DNA of 17,742 nucleotides from JBDTMC01 sp039934475 (GCA_039934475.1 JBDTMC010000123.1:1-17742), one strand, 5' to 3'. Positions 8,101-15,100 are shown, counted from the stretch's first letter. Program-made: numbers and translations. The notes: a model not told the origin generated them from the sequence alone.

Positions 8101-9743
8101 CGCTTGGCAGCGGCACTGGATCGGAACTGCGCCGGCCGCTCGGAATCACCATCATCGGCGGCCTCATCGTCAGTCAGATGCTGACTCTGTTCACCACCCC
8201 GGTTGTGTACTTGTACTTTGATCGCCTGCGTCTGTGGCGTAAGCGTGCGCGCACTCCGGAAGCCCACCGCGCCGGCGTCGCGCTAGGCGTGTCCATCCTC
8301 TTCGTCCTGCTCCTGCCCAGTTGCACCGTGGGGCCAAATTACAAGCGTCCCTCCGCGCCTGCGCCGCCTGCGTTCAAGGAACAACCGCCGGTGAATTTCA
8401 AAGAGGCAGAAGCGGCCGGCTGGAAGCAATCGCAACCGGGCGACGCCTTTGAGAAGGGTAAGTGGTGGGAGGTGTATGGGGACGCTGACCTGAACGCCCT
8501 GGAAGAGCAAGTCAACATCTCGAATCAAAACGTCCTCCAGGCGGAGGCCCAATACCGCCAGGCCAAAGCGGGTGTTCGCCTCGCTCGCGCGGCCCTGTTC
8601 CCCACCATCTCCACGGGCCCGGCCATCTCTGAATCGCGCAACTCCGTGGGAAGCGCCAACACCGGCCTCAGCACGGGCCGCAGGGCTTCCTTCAACTTGC
8701 CGCTGGACGTTTCCTGGGAGCCGGACATCTGGGGCAGCATCCGCCGCGGGGTCACAGCCAGTGTGACGACGGCCCAATCCCAGGCGGCTCTACTCGCCAA
8801 TGCGCGCCTCTTGTACCAGGCCGAACTGGCCCAGGACTACTTCTCCCTGCACGGAACAGACGGTGAGATGGACTTGTTGCGGCACACCGAAGCCTCCTAC
8901 CAGGAGTACCTCACCCTGACGCGCAATCGCTTCGCCGGAGGCGTCGCTTCCGATCTGGATGTGGCACAGGCGGAAACTCAGCTATACGGCGTGCAATCCG
9001 ACCTCATCGATTTGGGGGTCGCTCGCGCTCAGTATGAACATGCCATCGCTGTGTTGACAGGGAAGACGCCCGCCGAACTCACCATACCGTCGCGGCCGCT
9101 CACCACGCCTCCACCTCCAGTCCCTGTTGGACTGCCCTCGGAGTTGCTGGAGCGCCGGCCCGATATCGCCGGCGCGGAACGCCGCGTGGCCGCCGCCAAC
9201 GAGGAGATCGGCATCGCCATGGCGGCTTTCTATCCCAGCCTCACTGTAGGCGCTTCCGCCGGCCTCCAAGCGTCAAGCCTCACCAAGCTGTTCAGCTGGC
9301 CCAGTCGTTTCTGGTCCGTTGGTCCACAATTAGCGCAAACGCTGTTTGACTCCGGCCGGCGTCGCGCGGTGGTTGCGGAACAGCAGGCCGCCTACGACGC
9401 CACCGTGGCATCCTACCGGCAAACGGCGCTAACTGCCATGCAGCAGGTGGAAGACAACCTCGCCGCCTTGCGCATCCTGGAGCAGGAAGCGGCCAAGGTA
9501 CAACAAACAGTGGATTCGTCCGGTCGCGCCCTCGCCGTATCCACGGCACAATACCGCGCCGGCACCGCCAGCTTTCTCATCGTGATCACATCACAGGCGG
9601 CACTGCTTACGTCCCAGCGAACCGCGGTCACCCTTCTCACCCGGCGACTAACGGCAAGCGTCTTACTCATTGAGGCCCTGGGCGGAGGCTGGAAAGCATC
9701 CACCCTGCCGGAGCGCCAGGAATTGACTCACTCGCCGAAGTGA
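5190..9743 (+). CDS. MdtC-like HAE1 RND pump fused in frame to a NodT/OprM-type outer-membrane factor
   Basis: One uninterrupted 1517-codon frame. Residues 1 to about 1025 form a full HAE1 RND pump: TM1 near residues 12-30, the TM4 proton-relay pair D401-D402 in GFVVDDAIVVIEN, K920/K921 in GIVKKNAILMIDFA, and RFRPILMTTMAALLG. It ends normally at YLYFDRL. A short basic linker (WRKRARTPEAHRAG) leads into a hydrophobic segment and a lipobox-like LPSC with Cys1045. Residues 1045-1517 are a complete outer-membrane factor lipoprotein with its hallmarks: CTVGPNYKRP, WWEVYGDADLNAL, WEPDIWG, RFAGGVASDLDVAQAETQ, ERRPDIAGAERRVAAANEE and AFYPSLTVG. Its 473 residues match a free NodT protein. The start at 5190 lies 3 nt after the upstream pump stop. 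No in-frame stop and no good internal start separate the halves: GTG at 8289 would give a signal peptide with no positive N-region. LspA-type cleavage before Cys1045 would release a normal lipoprotein, but this is inference. Confidence 0.9.
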   Translation: MSISTPFIRKPVATTLLTVAVALAGVVAFRVLPVSPLPEVDFPTISVSAGLPGASPETMASSVATPLERQFGRIAGVTEMTSASGLGSTSITLQFDLGRNIDGAARDVQAAINAARGNLPSNLPGNPTYRKVNPADSPVFMIVLTSDTLDKGRIYDAASTIMAQKLSQISGVGQVIVGGSALPSVRVELNPQAVNKYGIGLERVRTVLANANANSPKGHFSYGSQTWEVGANDQIFKAIDYRPLIVTYHNGTAVRIGDIGDVVDSVEDLRNSGYANGKPSVLVIIFRQPGANIIEVVDRLRAALPQLQASIPQSIKMQVGMDQTVTIRASLHDVERTLAISVLLVLAVVFVFLRNGRATLIPTIAVPVSLIGTFGVMYLLNYHLDNLSLIALTISTGFVVDDAIVVIENITRYMEQGMTPMDAAIKGAAEVGFTVLTISVSLIAVFIPILLMGGIVGRLFREFAVTLSAAILISMVVSLTTTPMMCAYLLKQQESHGRLYLMTERAFQWVVDLYGRVLTVVLRHSFVTLLIFLFVVGLNAYLFVRVPKGFFPEQDTGRLNGAIQADQSTSFAQMDGILRKYVDIIDDDPAIDTVNGFTGGGRGGASNSARLFISLKPVEQRKVTAGEIITRLRPKLARVPGATLFLSASQDLRVGGRQSNAQYQYTLRGDNVQDLTAFSPRMLAALRKIPLITDVNSDQQNHGLQIYVQYDRATAARLGISSQLIDNTLYDAFGQRPVSTMYTSLNQYHVVMEAAPKYWQDPDILRQIFVIASSGQQVPLSAFARFAPDVAPLSIAHQGLFPSTTMSFNLNPGVALGDAVDAIEESARSIALPAGIQTLFSGTAQAYQDSLGSEPLLIGAALLAVYIVLGVLYESLIHPMTILSTLPSAGVGALLALLATRTDLSIIAMIGIILLIGIVKKNAILMIDFALAAERNEGKSARDAIHEASLLRFRPILMTTMAALLGAVPLALGSGTGSELRRPLGITIIGGLIVSQMLTLFTTPVVYLYFDRLRLWRKRARTPEAHRAGVALGVSILFVLLLPSCTVGPNYKRPSAPAPPAFKEQPPVNFKEAEAAGWKQSQPGDAFEKGKWWEVYGDADLNALEEQVNISNQNVLQAEAQYRQAKAGVRLARAALFPTISTGPAISESRNSVGSANTGLSTGRRASFNLPLDVSWEPDIWGSIRRGVTASVTTAQSQAALLANARLLYQAELAQDYFSLHGTDGEMDLLRHTEASYQEYLTLTRNRFAGGVASDLDVAQAETQLYGVQSDLIDLGVARAQYEHAIAVLTGKTPAELTIPSRPLTTPPPPVPVGLPSELLERRPDIAGAERRVAAANEEIGIAMAAFYPSLTVGASAGLQASSLTKLFSWPSRFWSVGPQLAQTLFDSGRRRAVVAEQQAAYDATVASYRQTALTAMQQVEDNLAALRILEQEAAKVQQTVDSSGRALAVSTAQYRAGTASFLIVITSQAALLTSQRTAVTLLTRRLTASVLLIEALGGGWKASTLPERQELTHSPK
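8223..8324 (+). other. Pump-channel fusion junction: basic linker, hydrophobic segment and lipobox
   Basis: The junction encodes residues 1012-1045: RLRLWRKRARTPEAHRAG, then VALGVSILFVLLLPSC. Basic residues before a hydrophobic stretch and a lipobox-like L-P-S-C is exactly the layout of a lipoprotein signal peptide, here internal. An RND pump C-terminus is cytoplasmic, so the segment is placed correctly to carry the channel domain across the inner membrane. Proline at lipobox position -2 is not the preferred residue, so cleavage is plausible rather than certain. Confidence 0.7.
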
Positions 9744-11277
9744 AGTGCGATTACAACGCCGTCTACGCCGGATGTGCCAGCGGGTGGCTTGCGGTACTCC
9801 ACGCGTACCGCTTCCTTCTTCTGCGGACCGCAAGTTAGATCCACGGTGGCGCCGCCTGCGCCAGAAAGCACCACCGTCTTCGGGTCGGCAATGAGGAATG
9901 TCTGCCGGCCGTGAACCGTAAGCAGAACGACAGAGAGCATCCCATCGTCGCAAAGGAGTCTCTGAAACTCGCCATTGATCTCCTCGTTGGTGTGTGCGGG
10001 AAGAGTGATGGGTGGGGCGTCGGTGGATTCCGGCCGCACCAGGTGCGGGCGTTCGTCGGGAATCACCAGGTCGCCCTTCGCCGGGGCCTGCAAATAGGCC
10101 AGCATCCGGTCCGCTTCCGGCTTCTCGTCTTCACTCGCGTACTTCTGCCATCGCTCCGCCGCAACCCGCGCATCTTCCCGGTTGCCGCGCTTCATCTGCC
10201 CGTAGGCCAATATGCGGAAGAGCTTCGGCGCGTCGGTGTCACTGACCTTCTGCACAGGCGCCACGGCCACAAGCGCTTCCTCGTGCCGCCCGGCGTGGAG
10301 AAGGATCGACGCCAGCGTGAACCTCGCCTCATTGCGGTTCGGCTCGTTCGCCACCAACTTCCGTAGCGCCTTCACCGCCATTTCCGTATCCGAGCCCCCT
10401 GCCATGCGGCCATAGTCCCAGAGAAACCGCGACGAGTGGCTGCCCAAGTCAAACGCCTTCTTGAAGTGAGGCAGAGCCGCCGTTGTGTCCTTCCGCCGCC
10501 ACTCCAGATATCCCAACGCCGCTTCCGGCTCGGGTCGCTTCGGGTCGTCGCGGGTGAGACGTTCCAGGCTCTGCCGGGTTGCTTCCTCATGGCCGGGCCG
10601 ATCGGTCAACTCAGTCAACGTCAGTGTCACGTCGAAGGCAGCAGCGGGCGCCGCCGGTAGATCATCCTCCACCTTGACGAGTTTCATCGGCAGCAGCACC
10701 CCCTGGAACCGTGTCCCGCGAAGATAGCCCTGCAGGTCCTTATCAATCAGCATTAATGGCCGCTCGAACGCTTTCTCCACCGCTGTGATGGGGACCGGGC
10801 CGGCTGTAGCGGCCTGCAGCAGTTTCACGAACTTTGGCCGATAGGCGTCGCTCAACGCCAGCATGTGCGTTAACGCCCAGCTTTCGTTGTAAAAGCTGCC
10901 CATCTTGGCCTTCTCGTTATAGAAAGGCGAGTCGTGGTCCACGCTGAGTATCGTTGACAGGGGAACCCACTTGTCCATCAGCAAGGCTTGATGGCGGCCC
11001 GCTATCAACGATCCTACGAGAATCTTGTCTCCTCGCGGCTGCAGCGTGGAATATACCTCCGCCATCCCCTCGTTCAGCCACGCCGGCAGATCGGTGCCGG
11101 ACGTTTTCGCGACGCTCTCACTTGTTCGAAATGGCGCAGTGTGTCCCGAGTCGCCCTCGCGCCCGCGCTGCTATAAGCGCGGAAGTTGTCGATGTGCATT
11201 TCAATCCATCGCGCTTCCGTGCCCACCAACTCCGGAAAGACAAGGAGGGAGAGTACGATACCCGTAAGCCGCCGCAC
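9728..11277 (-). pseudogene. Broken secreted peptidase-MA-like (DUF1570-type) metallopeptidase/TPR gene
   Basis: Two pieces in different frames. The 5' piece starts at a GTG (11277) with a signal peptide (MRRLTGIVLSLLVF) and continues ARWIEMHIDNFRAYSSAGAR, then ATRDTLRHFEQVR, the usual opening of this family; its frame stops near 11074. The 3' piece is in another frame, open from about 11175 and clearly family-like from about 11116 (SVAKTSGTDLPAWLNEG). It runs through MAEVYSTLQPRGDKI, YNESWALTHML, TPR-like repeats (about 430 nt of EAALGYLEWRRKDTTAALPH-type sequence) and an all-beta-looking C-terminus ending ALHFGE. From family memory, about 80-110 residues containing the HExxH zinc motif should lie between FEQVR and GTDLPAWLNEG. 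That segment is absent; only the NEGMAE glutamate of a gluzincin site remains. It therefore looks like an internal deletion with frameshift rather than a simple indel. The ATG at 11065 lies inside the WLNEGM motif and is an unlikely true start. It is third in the - strand series, 40 nt after the glycoside hydrolase, and its end overlaps the efflux operon by 16 bp. Confidence 0.75.
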
Positions 11278-11300
11278 GAGGGCATTGTACAGGAATGAAT

Positions 11301-11317
11301 GTTACAAGATTAGTAAC
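11301..11317. promoter_or_regulatory. GTTAC-N7-GTAAC dyad between the hydrolase and the broken peptidase gene
   Basis: GTTAC (11301-11305) and GTAAC (11313-11317) form a perfect 5-bp inverted repeat, ending exactly against the hydrolase stop codon and 24 nt upstream of the peptidase GTG. On the - strand a TACAAT (11288-11283) follows it, which could be a -10 box placing the transcript start at the GTG (leaderless). A similar dyad occurs at 14909-14922. Confidence 0.3.
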
Positions 11318-12925
11318 CTATCGCGTGCCGTTCTTGTACCAACGTTTTACGACGTCCATCGCGGGCTTATGCCATGGCGTATGCGTGGGATCCTGTGGTC
11401 CGCCGAATCCGTTGGTTCCCACCTTCCACCAGTACATCCCTTGGAACCAGGGCTTCCCGTAGAAGCCTCGGAGTAAGGCTTCGTAGGCCCGGGCTTGCAA
11501 GTCCAAAGCAATCGCGCCATTAGGCTCTGCCCATGGTTCTTTCTCTCCACCCACCGCACTCGAAACGCCAACTTCGGGGAAAATAACCGGCTTCCCGAAG
11601 CGCTTCTGCACCGCCGCTACTTTCGCCACCACGTCATCCACTCGTAAGTCCGGGGGCAGAGGATAGTAATCGTTGAGGCCGATGTAATCGACGGCGTCCC
11701 AAAACTTGATGCCCTCGAACTCCGGTCCGAAGTTGGCGGCGTAAGTCAGCGGTCCCGGATAGGCCCGCCGCGCCCGGGCAATCAACTCGCGCCACTCCCG
11801 TTCATACACCGTTAACTTGCCGAACTCGACGCCAACGGCGAATAGGTCGGCATGGATCTGCGTCGCCAGTCCGGCGTAGTGATCTACAAACCGCCCATAG
11901 GCGGCAAACCATTGCGCGCGCGGCGCCGCCTCCGGGTAATCCAGATCTCCTGGATATCCTCGCCCCACCCAAACCTGTGGCTTCAGAAACACCTTCATGC
12001 CGCGACGGTGCGCCTGCGCTGCTACAAACGCCACTCCGTCATCGCCCTCCATGGTGTTTCGTCCGCCGAATTGAACGGTGGCGGTGCCGCGTCCGCTGAA
12101 TCCGTAGGGGACCAGCGCTACCGCATCCACGCCATACCCTTTCAGCTCGTCCAGCACGTTCCCGATGCGGTCTGAATCGTACCCGTCAGGAAACTCCGCC
12201 GTGAGGTTTACACCCTTCTGGAAGAACAGCTTTCCCGGCGCCGGAATCGCATGGTCCACCCCCACGGCCCGCGCCGCCCGCCGCGTCTGCTGCGCGGCAA
12301 ATAGCCCGCCGGCCAGCACCAGTGACGTTGCTGTACCCACGCTCACCCAGCGCCACCCCGAAAGACCACGTACCTCGTGGCTGGCGGGCAAAACCGCGGC
12401 CGCTAACACCAACAACGCCGCAGCAGCCGCTACCGGCAAGCGGTCGTAGTTCAGCAACGCGACCGGAGCGGCAAACCCGCCTGTAAGCAACGCCACTCTT
12501 TCCCACCGCCCGGGTGTGTCCACGGCCCGCAACATCCGCCGTAGTCCGGCCATTGTTACGGCCACGCACACCGCGGCCAAAAGCATGCGCATTGCATTCG
12601 GAACACGACCGCCGAACAGCATCCAAAGAAGGGAACTCTCTGTGGCTGCAAATCCGGCGCAGGTCGCAAACAATCCCGCCAGTGAGTGCCCGCGCAACAG
12701 GATGAGGATCAGTGCTGCCGCCGCCGGACCCACCCACTCGAAGCCCCGGCCACGGCTTCCGGAGACCGCACGCACGCCGTCAAATCCGGTCCATACCCGA
12801 GCCACGCCCTGGCCGGTGGCTGCCGCCTCCACCAACGCCGGTCCGGCTCGCACCAACGACACGCCTGCCCACGACAATGGGAAGAAGAACGCCGCAAAGA
12901 CCAGAATCGGTCCGAGGATACGCAT
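11318..12925 (-). CDS. GH113-like glycoside hydrolase with N-terminal multi-span membrane domain
   Basis: A 535-residue protein in two parts. The first about 215 residues hold roughly seven hydrophobic helices (about 4-26, 63-78, 84-105, 111-128, 143-159, 163-180, 194-212) that I cannot assign to a family. The rest looks like a TIM-barrel hydrolase of the GH113 (beta-mannanase-like) type. It starts at FFQKGVNLTAEFPDGYDSD and includes VDAVALVPYGF, MKVFLKPQVWV, LFAVGVEFGK (E367, likely acid/base), VDYIGLNDYYPL, KPVIFPEVG (E451, likely nucleophile) and FQGMYWWKVG. With N-terminus inside, seven helices would place the catalytic domain in the periplasm. Its ATG directly follows the stop of the radical SAM gene (TGAATG on the - strand), so the two are very probably co-translated. 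The substrate is unknown; mannan-type polysaccharide is suggested only by family resemblance. Confidence 0.8.
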   Translation of the reverse strand: MRILGPILVFAAFFFPLSWAGVSLVRAGPALVEAAATGQGVARVWTGFDGVRAVSGSRGRGFEWVGPAAAALILILLRGHSLAGLFATCAGFAATESSLLWMLFGGRVPNAMRMLLAAVCVAVTMAGLRRMLRAVDTPGRWERVALLTGGFAAPVALLNYDRLPVAAAAALLVLAAAVLPASHEVRGLSGWRWVSVGTATSLVLAGGLFAAQQTRRAARAVGVDHAIPAPGKLFFQKGVNLTAEFPDGYDSDRIGNVLDELKGYGVDAVALVPYGFSGRGTATVQFGGRNTMEGDDGVAFVAAQAHRRGMKVFLKPQVWVGRGYPGDLDYPEAAPRAQWFAAYGRFVDHYAGLATQIHADLFAVGVEFGKLTVYEREWRELIARARRAYPGPLTYAANFGPEFEGIKFWDAVDYIGLNDYYPLPPDLRVDDVVAKVAAVQKRFGKPVIFPEVGVSSAVGGEKEPWAEPNGAIALDLQARAYEALLRGFYGKPWFQGMYWWKVGTNGFGGPQDPTHTPWHKPAMDVVKRWYKNGTR

Positions 12926-14128
12926 TCAATAGGGATTTCGCGCCCCGTGCGCAGCCCCGCCGCGGCCCAGCAACAACTCTACTTCTTTCCTCAGCGGCCC
13001 CGTACATTTCGAGTAGATCATCTTATACGCGGTGCAGAAGTAATCCAGATCTTCGAACTGCCGCTTCGGTCCGTGCCGGAACTTGGGGCATCCTCCGTGA
13101 CAGATTGGAGCGTACTCGCACACCTGGCATTCCGCATGTGCCAGCGTCTTCTTCTGCGCGAATGAATATCGCCGCTGCCGGCGGGCAATCTCCGTCCACG
13201 AATCCAGCTCAATGTTCCCCAGCTTCCACTCCTTCTCCACGAAGAAGTCGCACGGATAAACGTCGCCATTGTATTCCACAACCACGTAGCTGTCGCATGT
13301 CTCATGCATGGTGCAAGTGCCCGGCTTCATGCCAGCCAGCGCCTCGGCCACATTGTCGAAAAACCGGACGCGCACGCTTCTTCGGTCCGGCCACCACGCG
13401 TCGAACAACTCACACAGAAACCGCCCGTATTGTTCGGCAGTGATGGTGAACGGCAGGCGGTTTCCCTCGCTATCAAACTCCGCCAGCGGGATGAACTGCA
13501 TATTGTCGATCCCCGTCGCCTTCAGGAATTTGTACAGCTCCTTCGGCTTCTCCACATTCGCCTGGCTCAGCACTACCAGACCGTTAAACTCCACGCGCTC
13601 CTTCTGCAGCATTTCGATGCTTTGAATGACGCGCTTCCACGTCGGCTTGCCGCTCTTGTTGTACCGGTAGAGGTCGTGCATCGCCTCCGGTCCGTCAATC
13701 GAGACTCCTAAGAGCCAGTGATACTCCCGGAACAGGCGGCACCAATCCGCATCCAGCAGCATCGCGTTCGTTTGCAGGGCGTTGCTGACGTTCTGTCCAT
13801 TGCGCCCCAAACGCTTTTGCAGCTCCACCAGCTTCTCAAAGAACTTCAGTCCTGCGAGCGTCGGCTCACCACCCTGGAACGCAAAAGTGCTGTTCGGATA
13901 CGAATAGAAAAGATACGAATCCACCAGCCGTTCCAGTGTCTCGTCGGTCATGCGGCGTGCGGGCAGTGCCTTATAAGGATCGGCATCGCGATCCAGGTAG
14001 AAGCAATACGCGCAGTCCAGGTTGCACACCGCCGAAGCCGGCTTGATGAGGAGCGACGTAATTCGCGGTGTGGCTCCCAGTCCGCTCACTACACCTTCAC
14101 CCAGCATCGGAAACGCAGATCCGCCCAT
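12926..14128 (-). CDS. Radical SAM/SPASM enzyme, anaerobic sulfatase-maturating type (anSME)
   Basis: This 400-residue enzyme should convert an active-site Cys or Ser of a sulfatase to formylglycine using S-adenosylmethionine and three [4Fe-4S] clusters in the cytoplasm. The radical SAM motif is CNLDCAYC (C35, C39, C42), and GGEP lies at 86-89. The SPASM domain has cysteines at 272, 278, 293, 334, 337, 343, 347 and 365, in the 6-15-41-3-6-4-18 spacing I recall for the Clostridium perfringens anSME. The Asp after C293 (YPCDFF, D294) matches the proposed catalytic base of that enzyme. No sulfatase is encoded in this window, so the substrate must be elsewhere or be something else. The start at ATG 14128 is uncertain; an internal ATG at 14107 (MLGEGVV) is also possible, and neither has a well-spaced Shine-Dalgarno. 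It heads a - strand series with the hydrolase directly behind it. Confidence 0.88.
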   Translation of the reverse strand: MGGSAFPMLGEGVVSGLGATPRITSLLIKPASAVCNLDCAYCFYLDRDADPYKALPARRMTDETLERLVDSYLFYSYPNSTFAFQGGEPTLAGLKFFEKLVELQKRLGRNGQNVSNALQTNAMLLDADWCRLFREYHWLLGVSIDGPEAMHDLYRYNKSGKPTWKRVIQSIEMLQKERVEFNGLVVLSQANVEKPKELYKFLKATGIDNMQFIPLAEFDSEGNRLPFTITAEQYGRFLCELFDAWWPDRRSVRVRFFDNVAEALAGMKPGTCTMHETCDSYVVVEYNGDVYPCDFFVEKEWKLGNIELDSWTEIARRQRRYSFAQKKTLAHAECQVCEYAPICHGGCPKFRHGPKRQFEDLDYFCTAYKMIYSKCTGPLRKEVELLLGRGGAAHGARNPY

Positions 14129-14185
14129 GCCTCAGGGTACCATCCGCCTTGCGCGCGGCCCCCGTCCCTGCCACCATGGCGGACG

Positions 14186-14905
14186 ATGGCGATGACGTCA
14201 GCGGAACTCCTCGAAGAAGTGCAGGCGCGGCTCGCCGCCTGCGTCGATCCCGTCTATCGCGACGGCGCAGCGCGCTTCTTCCAGCACGAAGTCCGGCTCC
14301 ACGGCGTTCGCCAGAAGGCTCTCGTCCCTATCGAGCAATACGTTTACCGTGAAATCAAAACGTGGCCGGTCGCCCAGCGTAATCGCTTCTGTAACGAACT
14401 CTGGAAAGCCGGTACTCTCGAAGAGGGCGCCATCGTGTGCCATGTCTACCGGCGCTTCTCCAGGCAATGTGGCGTGTGTGAATTTAAGCTCTTCGAGCGC
14501 TGGATCGATCGCTACGTTAACAATTGGGCCCATTGCGATGGCGTTTCCAGCTGGCTGATTGCCGCGTGTCTCGCCAATCAGCCAGCGCTGCTGTCGGAGA
14601 TCCCCGCCTGGACCGCCTCATCCAACCGCTGGAAACAGCGTTCCGCCGCCGTCTCCCTGCTGCAGGAAGCCAAGCGCGGCCGCAACACGCCGCACATCTT
14701 CGACGTTGCCGATAGACTCATGGCGAGCGGCGACGACATGGTTCAAAAAGGCGTCGGTTGGTTACTCAAGGAAACTTACCCGAAGAAGCCGCGGGAGACG
14801 GTGGCTTTTCTCGTGCCACACCGCGATGCGTCCCGCCTACTCCTCCGTTATGCGGCCGAGAAGATGACCCCGACTGATCGCAGACTGGTACTTCGACGCG
14901 AATAG
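14186..14905 (+). CDS. AlkD-like DNA alkylation repair glycosylase (HEAT-like repeats)
   Basis: Predicted cytoplasmic DNA glycosylase removing alkylated bases, 239 residues, the same size as Bacillus cereus AlkD. The protein is all-helical. It carries the AlkD active-site set: W114 and D118 in NNWAHCDGVSSWL (W-x3-D), an arginine in NRWKQRSAAVSLLQ (R152, matching AlkD R148), and W192 in MVQKGVGWLLKE. The open frame extends far upstream over the radical SAM gene on the other strand, but that part is a shadow. The ATG at 14186 (MAMTSAELLEEV) is the sensible start, with ATG 14192 six bases later equally possible. It is transcribed divergently from the radical SAM gene across 57 nt, in which I see no clear promoter. 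Confidence 0.87.
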   Translation: MAMTSAELLEEVQARLAACVDPVYRDGAARFFQHEVRLHGVRQKALVPIEQYVYREIKTWPVAQRNRFCNELWKAGTLEEGAIVCHVYRRFSRQCGVCEFKLFERWIDRYVNNWAHCDGVSSWLIAACLANQPALLSEIPAWTASSNRWKQRSAAVSLLQEAKRGRNTPHIFDVADRLMASGDDMVQKGVGWLLKETYPKKPRETVAFLVPHRDASRLLLRYAAEKMTPTDRRLVLRRE

Positions 14906-14908
14906 TGT

Positions 14909-15030
14909 GTTACAAGCGTAACTAGCGCATTCCAAAATCCAGATTGTTTACATCCAGTAATTTGTAAGCTGCGTTTACACTTATCACAGTTTGCAGTTGT
15001 TCCATAACTTTGCCGTGTGATTCTTGTAAC
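14909..15030. promoter_or_regulatory. Cluster of TTACA/TGTAA boxes upstream of the TonB-dependent receptor
   Basis: The AT-richer 198-nt gap between the glycosylase and receptor genes contains GTTACAAGCGTAAC (14909-14922, dyad GTTAC-N4-GTAAC), TGTTTACA (14945-14952), TTTGTAAG (14961-14968), GTTTACAC (14973-14980) and CTTGTAAC (15023-15030). Neighbouring boxes form inverted pairs, for example TTACA-N10-TGTAA at 14948-14967. This could be a multi-site operator for the receptor gene. A weak promoter candidate, TTATCA-N16-CATAAC (14981-15008), lies among them. No regulator gene is in the window. Confidence 0.35.
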
Positions 15031-15091
15031 GCACTTGTGGCATTCGGCGTGCATCCTGCCCCTCGGTTGTTGATCCCCATTTCATGAGGGA

Positions 15092-15100
15092 AAGGAAGAG
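15092..15100 (+). promoter_or_regulatory. Ribosome binding site of the TonB-dependent receptor
   Basis: AAGGAAGAG lies about 7 nt before the ATG at 15104 (counted from AGGA). It is a clear Shine-Dalgarno, unlike the starts elsewhere in the window, and it fixes the start of the receptor. Confidence 0.7.

Noticed and set aside
8289..9743. Separate start of the outer-membrane factor at an internal GTG
   Set aside because: Starting at 8289 leaves a signal peptide without positive N-region and there is no Shine-Dalgarno; the in-frame basic residues upstream make a true fusion the better reading.
9728..11065. Intact 445-residue TPR protein starting at ATG 11065
   Set aside because: The ATG is the Met of the WLNEGM motif, which sits well inside this family; the preceding in-frame codons (GTDLPAW) and the out-of-frame 5' piece show that the gene began further upstream.
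12712..13443. 243-codon + strand frame across the hydrolase/radical SAM boundary
   Set aside because: It opposes two well-supported - strand genes and is a Pro/Arg/Thr-rich shadow.
13718..14185. Long N-terminal extension of the AlkD-like frame
   Set aside because: The extension lies opposite the radical SAM gene and has no homology-like features; AlkD similarity begins right at MTSAELLEEV, so the start was placed at 14186.
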